Source: Corynebacterium durum (GTDB lineage: Bacteria; Actinomycetota; Actinomycetes; Mycobacteriales; Mycobacteriaceae). From it: a stretch of DNA of 64,000 nt. Shown piece by piece: positions 59,299 through 64,000 of this stretch. Location: the NCBI RefSeq assembly GCF_030408675.1, contig NZ_CP047200.1, forward strand, positions 2,170,001 to 2,234,000. The letters run 5' to 3'. A program made the position numbers and the translations under genes. Position 1 is the stretch's first letter; each line of letters begins with the position of its first letter. The notes beneath the pieces were generated by a model. The model had not been told where the DNA came from, did no database searches, and saw nothing but the letters and a program-made list of their open reading frames with translations.

Positions 59299-59655
59299 TA
59301 TGTCACCACCACCCACTAGAGTGATGATCATCGTGATGATCTTCTCAAATGATGGTAACAAAACCTATACTACACTTCAAAAATCTTGATTCAAGCTTGG
59401 CTCGTACAAATACTACAAACCAGTACCCCAATTTCTGCAACCGACGCTCCCACCAGGACAGACCAGGGCGGTGCAGCATCGTTTTGAGCCAAGGCTCGTA
59501 CAAATAGGACTAACCAGCCCCAATGAAAGGCCGCACCGCCCTCCGACACTCTACTCCGATCACCTCAATATCCCATAAGAGGTTATTTGTAGATCTGTGC
59601 GCCTGACATTCATGCTTACCCCCGATTGTCTGGTTAAACACACTTATCCCACCTC
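59299..59655. repeat. Distal copy of the cas upstream region
   Basis: Direct repeat of 58294-58655, diverged but with a nearly unchanged core at 59470-59530 (GCGGTGCAGCATCG, GCTCGTACAAATAGGAC, CAGCCCCAATGAAAGG). Together with the csb1-like frame it shows a segmental duplication of about 0.57 kb. Confidence 0.8.
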
Positions 59656-59665
59656 CCCATCACGC

Positions 59666-59692
59666 GAAAAACCCCGCCGTAGCGGGGAAAAA
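59666..59692 (-). terminator. Terminator downstream of the excalibur genes
   Basis: CCCCGC-CGTA-GCGGGG (59672-59687) flanked by A-runs on the plus strand, so on the minus strand the stem is followed by TTTTT. It begins just beyond the excalibur gene stop at 59697. Confidence 0.9.
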
Positions 59693-59696
59693 CACC

Positions 59697-60116
59697 TCAC
59701 TCCCCTCGCTCACACGCAATCCCATCTTTGTCGTGGTCTAGGGCGGGTGAGTAGCCAGGCTGGCCTTGGTGGATGGGCGTCGTTAAGCCTGCGCGGCGTG
59801 CGGCGTCACAGGTCGGGAAGCCATCGCCAGTAACCCCTAGTACGGGCAAGCCATCAGGGACAGACGCCCCAGTTATAGAAATGATACTGCGGTGCAGTGC
59901 CCAGGCGGTGATGATGCCGATCATTCCACCTGTAGCGATGTGGGTAACGGCGGAATCAACCCGGTCATTGCTACTACCACCAGTGCCTCCAGCGGCGGAC
60001 CCACCAGCAACCTTCCCGTCAGCGGCAGCCTTTACCTCCACCCCGGAAGTCTCGGCAGCCGCAGCCGTGCCACCACTGCCGAGCACCAGCGTCATAGACA
60101 ACGCCACCGCCGTCAC
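59697..60116 (-). CDS. Secreted excalibur-domain protein
   Basis: 139 residues from GTG 60116. Signal-like N-terminus (TAVALSMTLVLGSGGTAAAA), Gly/Ser/Ala-rich middle, a hydrophobic segment (about 62-80), and a C-terminal excalibur calcium-binding domain: FPTCDAARRAGLTTPIHQGQPGYSPALDHDKDGIACE, with the DxDxDGxxCE loop. The domain occurs in extracellular nucleases and envelope proteins. Lies 30 bases after a paralogue on the same strand; both share the same ending and likely arose by tandem duplication. Confidence 0.82.
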   Translation of the reverse strand: MTAVALSMTLVLGSGGTAAAAETSGVEVKAAADGKVAGGSAAGGTGGSSNDRVDSAVTHIATGGMIGIITAWALHRSIISITGASVPDGLPVLGVTGDGFPTCDAARRAGLTTPIHQGQPGYSPALDHDKDGIACERGE

Positions 60117-60146
60117 TACACTACCTAGGCCACCCAGCCGCAGAAC

Positions 60147-60869
60147 TTACCGCTCGCAGGCCACGCCGTCGTTGTCGCGATCCAGGTGCGGCGCGTAGGC
60201 GGGTTCACCACGGTGAATGGGGGTGCGCACTCCGGCCGCGCGGGCTGCTGCGCAGTTCCTGAAGCTACCACCCTGCGGGGCAGGTGCCGGTGCAGGCGCA
60301 GGGGCTGCCTGAACTGGAGCAGGGGCCGGGGCTGGCGCAGGTGCGGGAGCCGGGGCCGGGGGAGCTGGCGGATTGGGGATGATTCCCGGCAGCGGATTAG
60401 CGATCAGCCGCTGCTGCACCGCCCAGGTGAGTCCCGCAGAGATGAGGCCGCCAATGCCCACGATCCCGGCGATAATGCCCAGAAATTTCAGGGTTTTATT
60501 ATCTTTGTTCTCAGCAATGGCACTGCTCCCCGCCTTGCCGCGTTCGCTACTCCCCTTGACCTTGTCGCTGCTGCCGCTGACTTTTGCACTGCTTCCACCA
60601 GCTTTTTCACCAGGCTTCCCGGCAGCACCCGCGCCAGAAGCTGCATCCACACCAGAAGCGGCGCCCTTGCCCGCCTCAACCTGATTTCCACTGGCCTCAT
60701 TTCCAGCAGCGGCATTACCAGCCTCACCGTTTGCCCCAGCAGCGGGCGCAACCACCCCGGTCTCCTGCTTTCCCTGAGCTGGTTTTTCTTCAGCTCCAGC
60801 ATTCACCATTCCAGCGAGCGGCAGGACCACTGCCAGGCTCAGACTTACAAGTTTTGTGCGTGTACGCAT
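60147..60869 (-). CDS. Secreted excalibur-domain protein with Pro/Ala repeats
   Basis: 240 residues from ATG 60869 (AAGGAG 7 bases upstream; ATG 60887 is rejected). Signal peptide ending near AGMVNAGAEE, then an Ala/Gly/Ser-rich low-complexity stretch, a hydrophobic helix (about 128-150, FLGIIAGIVGIGGLISAGLTWAV), a proline-alanine spacer of (PAPA)n type that could cross the cell wall, and a C-terminal excalibur domain FRNCAAARAAGVRTPIHRGEPAYAPHLDRDNDGVACE. Function unknown; calcium binding is a family property. Confidence 0.85.
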   Translation of the reverse strand: MRTRTKLVSLSLAVVLPLAGMVNAGAEEKPAQGKQETGVVAPAAGANGEAGNAAAGNEASGNQVEAGKGAASGVDAASGAGAAGKPGEKAGGSSAKVSGSSDKVKGSSERGKAGSSAIAENKDNKTLKFLGIIAGIVGIGGLISAGLTWAVQQRLIANPLPGIIPNPPAPPAPAPAPAPAPAPAPVQAAPAPAPAPAPQGGSFRNCAAARAAGVRTPIHRGEPAYAPHLDRDNDGVACER

Positions 60870-61157
60870 CGCAGACTCCTTTTTCATAGGCTTATATTTG
60901 GAAATTCTTATATTTTCTTCCTGCTTTTCTCAAATAACGCCCTTCGGAGCTACCCCAGAACCACCCCCAACACCGCTCGCGCCCCGCCTGCACCCATACC
61001 CGATCCATACCCGTGCCCTAAAGCTACCCCGCACCTCACGCCGCCATTTTTCGGCCAAATCACCTCACACCGGTACGATGGACACCAAACCGAACTATCT
61101 CCCATATTTTTAGCTAGCTGCCCCAGAACTATTTTCGATTAAAGGATTACTGCAACT

Positions 61158-61958
61158 ATGCCCCTCCCCTCCCCTAGCCCCGATTCTCGCGCACTTATTA
61201 CTGGCGCTAGCCAGGGAATTGGCATGGCTATTGCGCGTAATCTGGCCAAGCAGGGCCACCATGTGATCTTGGTGGCGCGTCGTAAAGATGTGCTGGAGCA
61301 GTTTGCTGCGGAATTAACGTCGCGGTACAACGTCACGGCCGAGGTTTTTCCCTGCGATTTGTCGGATGAGCAGCAGCGCCACAAGCTTATCGCAGACATC
61401 AAAGACCGCGACATCAGCATCATTATCAATTCTGCTGGCATTGCGAGTTTCGGCCCGTTCATGGACCAGGAATGGGAGTATGAGACCAATCAGTTCGAGC
61501 TCAATGCCACGGCTGTTTTTGAACTCACCCGCGCCGTGCTGCCCCGAATGCTGGCAAATAGAAAAGGTGCTATTCTCAATGTTGGTTCGGCTGCTGGCAA
61601 CCTCCCTATTCCAAATAATGCGACCTACGTGTTCACCAAGGCGGGCGTGAATGTATTCACGGAGGCCCTGCATTATGAGTTGAAAGGTTCGGGGGTCAGC
61701 TGCACGCTTCTTGCACCTGGTCCAGTGCGGGACGCGGTAATCCCGGAGGAGGAGAAATCTATTGTGGATAAGGTGGTACCGGATTTCCTCTGGACCACCT
61801 ATGAATCCTGCGCAAAAGAGTCCCTCGAAGCGTTGGCAAAGAATAAACGCCGTGTGGTTCCGGGTCCGCTGAGTAAGGTGTTGAATGTGGCGTCGCTCGT
61901 CGCGCCGAGGGGTATTGCCTCCCCACTTATTGGTTCGTTTTATAAGAAAATGTCGTAA
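61158..61958 (+). CDS. Short-chain dehydrogenase/reductase
   Basis: 266 residues, classical SDR. Cofactor motif TGASQGIGMAIARNLA (about 16-31) with Arg-Arg-Lys after strand 2 (VARRKD), which favours NADP(H). Catalytic Ser in NVGSAAGN and Tyr-x3-Lys in TYVFTKAG. A C-terminal extension with hydrophobic ends resembles the SDR members that act on lipids. Substrate unknown. It ends 21 bases before orn and is probably co-transcribed with it. Confidence 0.88.
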   Translation: MPLPSPSPDSRALITGASQGIGMAIARNLAKQGHHVILVARRKDVLEQFAAELTSRYNVTAEVFPCDLSDEQQRHKLIADIKDRDISIIINSAGIASFGPFMDQEWEYETNQFELNATAVFELTRAVLPRMLANRKGAILNVGSAAGNLPIPNNATYVFTKAGVNVFTEALHYELKGSGVSCTLLAPGPVRDAVIPEEEKSIVDKVVPDFLWTTYESCAKESLEALAKNKRRVVPGPLSKVLNVASLVAPRGIASPLIGSFYKKMS

Positions 61959-61979
61959 AAAATGATGTCGGAAAGTGCT

Positions 61980-62603
61980 ATGTCGAAACATGACCGTTTG
62001 GTGTGGATTGATCTCGAAATGACGGGTCTTGACCCAGATCATCACGTCGTTGTGGAGGTGGCGGCGCTGGTCACGGACGCGGACTTGAACATCCTCGGTC
62101 AGGGCGTCGATATTGTGGTCCACGCCACGGAGGAGCAGCTGGCGGGCATGAATGAGCTCGTGGCAGACATGCATGGCTCATCGGGCCTGACGGAGGCGAT
62201 TCGCACATCGACCACCACAATTGAGCAGGCTGAGCAGGCGGTTCTTGACCTCATAGCCGAGCATTGCGATCCCGATCATCCCGCGCCGCTGGCCGGAAAT
62301 TCCATTGCCACGGACCGTTCCTTCATTCGCAAGCACATGCCTCGGCTGGACAGCGCCCTGCACTACCGCATGATCGACGTGTCCACCCTGAAGGAGCTCG
62401 CCCGCCGCTGGTATCCCCGCATCTATTTCAATCAACCGGAGAAGGGCCTCGCCCACCGCGCCCTCGCCGACATCGTGGAATCCATCCGCGAGCTGGACTA
62501 TTATCGACGCTCGTTCATCACACCCGATCCAGGCCCCACCACCGCCGAATGTATCGACGCCGCGAAGGAATCGATGGCCTCGTACCAGCGCTTTTTGCAA
62601 TAA
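61980..62603 (+). CDS. orn: Oligoribonuclease
   Basis: Degrades 2-5 base RNA (including pGpG) from the 3' end. 207 residues from ATG 61980 with GGAAAG close upstream; an in-frame ATG at 61962 lacks a site. DEDDh exonuclease motifs: [40 protein letters not shown] and HRALADI. Essential in many Actinobacteria. Followed by tRNA-His. Confidence 0.96.
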   Translation: MSKHDRLVWIDLEMTGLDPDHHVVVEVAALVTDADLNILGQGVDIVVHATEEQLAGMNELVADMHGSSGLTEAIRTSTTTIEQAEQAVLDLIAEHCDPDHPAPLAGNSIATDRSFIRKHMPRLDSALHYRMIDVSTLKELARRWYPRIYFNQPEKGLAHRALADIVESIRELDYYRRSFITPDPGPTTAECIDAAKESMASYQRFLQ

Positions 62604-62651
62604 CGCACGAGTGAGTTATTATAGTCCTCGCTGCTTTTAACAGCAGCAATG

Positions 62652-62724
62652 GTGGCTGTAGTTCAGCTGGTAGAGCACCAGGTTGTGATCCTGGGTGTCG
62701 CGGGTTCGAGCCCCGTCAGCCACC
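62652..62724 (+). tRNA. tRNA-His (anticodon GTG)
   Basis: Acceptor GTGGCTG pairs with CAGCCAC. An extra G at 62651 fits the histidine-specific G-1 facing discriminator C. Anticodon loop carries GTG in GGTTGTGATCC; T arm CGGGTTCGAGCCCCG. Confidence 0.96.
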
Positions 62725-62730
62725 CCAAAG

Positions 62731-62768
62731 ACAAAAACCAGGTTTGATAATACAAACCTGGTTTTTGT
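62731..62768 (+). terminator. Terminator after tRNA-His
   Basis: ACAAAAACCAGGTTTG (62731-62746) and its exact complement (62753-62768) form a 16-bp stem with a 6-base loop and a built-in T-run. A-run and T-run allow function in both directions. Confidence 0.92.
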
Positions 62769-62833
62769 GCGTGCGGATGAAATTCTTTTAATTACTATTC
62801 AATTAAACGTTCTTTAATGGTTAACTAAATAGT

Positions 62834-64000
62834 ATGAAAGGAACACGCAGAAGACGCGCTGCGGCACTTCTCTGCACCCTTGGTATTTCACTATTCAATG
62901 CGCTACCGGCGCCCGCCACTGAATCGATACCTTTCTTACAGGTCGGCGGTGTAAAAAATGGACAACCAGACCCCACTCGTCACCACGCTATTCTCCCGCC
63001 AGAGCAGTCACTACGTTGGAAAGTCGAATTAAAACATGGTGATCAACTGGCGTTAGGAATGATGGTCACGCCACCGGAAGACGCGGCGTCGATACCCGGA
63101 CTGGCGCGAATAACAGCCGACATTATCGACCCCGCCGGAAACCACTGCGTCTCCGAATCCAGCGACGGAACAGCCGCCAATGAATTCACCCAACCCATCA
63201 GCGGATTCGCAACGTCTTACGTGGTTGGCGACACTTTCGGCAACTGCACACCCGGCGCCTACGACATTGTGATCACCCGAAAAGGCACACTCGGCGGCGC
63301 ACACGAACTCCCACTCGACTTCACATTATGGAAAATCCCAACAGCGGCAACCGACACAATAGCTACCTCCGCGCCACCGCCCGAACTCAGCATGGACATC
63401 AACAACTCCGCCGCAACTCTTCACACCGCCACCACGCTTAACGACGCCCCGACAGTACACGCAGGCAGCTACGAAACAACACTCCATTCCGGCACAACAC
63501 AATGGCTCCGAATTCCCATTGCCGAAGGGCAACGACTACAAATAGCCATAGAAGCCCCGCCCACACAAGGAACCATCAACTGGGCGGTCATTGGGCCCAA
63601 CCTCTACCCCGTTGACATCGAAGAAGGCACCAACAATTACGGCGAAACAACCATCCCGTACCGGCTCAAACTCGACGCCATGGAAGTCCGCAAAGTCACA
63701 TCCATCACCCAAGAAATACGCTGGGGAAACATTATCGAAGACACCGAATTCGACCACAAAGGGGGATTCCTCGCCGGCGAACAGAACGTAGCCCTGCGCT
63801 ACAGCGCGGACACACCGCAGTCCACCACTATCCGCTTAGCTCTGCGCGCCGTGGGCAACGCCGAACCAGGACCCAAGCTTTCCTACGGCGTTGCGGGCGA
63901 GGCTGTGGAGGTTTCTGACGCGATCAGAGCACGAAAAACATCCAGAAACAACCAGCCCACAAGCCCTTTCATCCCGATTGCCTCTGGAGCGCTCCTCGCA
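62834..64000 (+). CDS. Secreted or membrane-anchored protein, C-terminus cut by window edge
   Basis: From ATG 62834 the frame is open for 389 codons to the right edge. The N-terminus MKGTRRRRAAALLCTLGISLFNALPAPA is a signal peptide. The mature part shows two similar beta-rich modules (QSLRWKVELKHGDQLALGMMVTPP... and STTQWLRIPIAEGQRLQIAIEAPP-like, here GTTQWLRIPIAEGQRL), suggesting an internal duplication of a galactose-binding-like fold. A cysteine pair (NHCVSES, GNCTPGAY) could form a disulfide. The last visible residues IPIASGALLA may begin a membrane helix. Family not recognised. Confidence 0.7.
   Translation, partial: MKGTRRRRAAALLCTLGISLFNALPAPATESIPFLQVGGVKNGQPDPTRHHAILPPEQSLRWKVELKHGDQLALGMMVTPPEDAASIPGLARITADIIDPAGNHCVSESSDGTAANEFTQPISGFATSYVVGDTFGNCTPGAYDIVITRKGTLGGAHELPLDFTLWKIPTAATDTIATSAPPPELSMDINNSAATLHTATTLNDAPTVHAGSYETTLHSGTTQWLRIPIAEGQRLQIAIEAPPTQGTINWAVIGPNLYPVDIEEGTNNYGETTIPYRLKLDAMEVRKVTSITQEIRWGNIIEDTEFDHKGGFLAGEQNVALRYSADTPQSTTIRLALRAVGNAEPGPKLSYGVAGEAVEVSDAIRARKTSRNNQPTSPFIPIASGALLA

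Overview
The window is most consistent with a chromosomal segment of a Corynebacterium species of moderately high G+C. The run ndk / small membrane protein / folC / valS / mdh, then clpX-clpP2-clpP1-tig, rpiB, a mycothiol-linked DsbA-like protein, pepN, metB, ettA and orn resembles the corynebacterial gene order as I recall it. An RpiB with Glu in place of the usual Cys and an IclR-type hut regulator also fit Actinobacteria. Species cannot be fixed from sequence alone.

Layout. 1-333: start of a secreted surface protein running off the left edge. 598-875: first copy of a hairpin-rich intergenic repeat. 1024-7175: minus-strand block ndk, DUF4233, folC, valS, mdh. 7891-8646: TetR regulator. 8715-13106: Clp protease and trigger factor genes, with a ClgR-like box before clpP1. 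13178-14805: tRNA-Pro and tRNA-Gly in a gene-poor stretch. 15379-24903: small HTH protein, a secreted or membrane protein, rpiB, radical SAM/SPASM protein, HNH lipoprotein, DsbA-like protein, pepN, hydrolase, lipoprotein. 25126-30787: small Pro-rich membrane protein, two-component system, SLC13 carrier and glycerate kinase, all on the plus strand. 30789-37260: complete histidine utilisation set (hutI, hutU, hutH, IclR regulator, hutG) with a HutR-like palindrome before hutU. 37291-37529: second repeat copy. 37610-42000: truncated haemoglobin, solute-binding lipoprotein, metB, unknown protein, thioesterase. About 42300-42531: third repeat copy. 42571-47316: ettA, a second-type ssb, and a CopD-CtaG fusion containing an in-frame 9-bp repeat tract.

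47463-59690 is the most accessory part. After tRNA-Arg and 0.8 kb of AT-rich debris comes a 17-repeat CRISPR array, a leader, and a tightly coupled type I-G (formerly I-U) cas operon: csb1, csb2, cas3, a Csb3/GSU0052-like subunit, cas4-cas1 fusion, cas2. Upstream of csb1 about 0.57 kb (the csb1 5' end plus its upstream region) is present twice, the distal copy decayed and joined to a different reading frame. Beyond it lie two excalibur-domain secreted proteins, an SDR enzyme, orn, tRNA-His and a secreted protein cut by the right edge.

Working together: the Clp genes form one proteolysis module; hutH-U-I-G form the route from histidine to glutamate; the sensor, regulator, carrier and glycerate kinase look like one uptake-and-use module; and the cas genes plus array form a complete adaptive immunity locus, with its spacers presumably from phages or plasmids.
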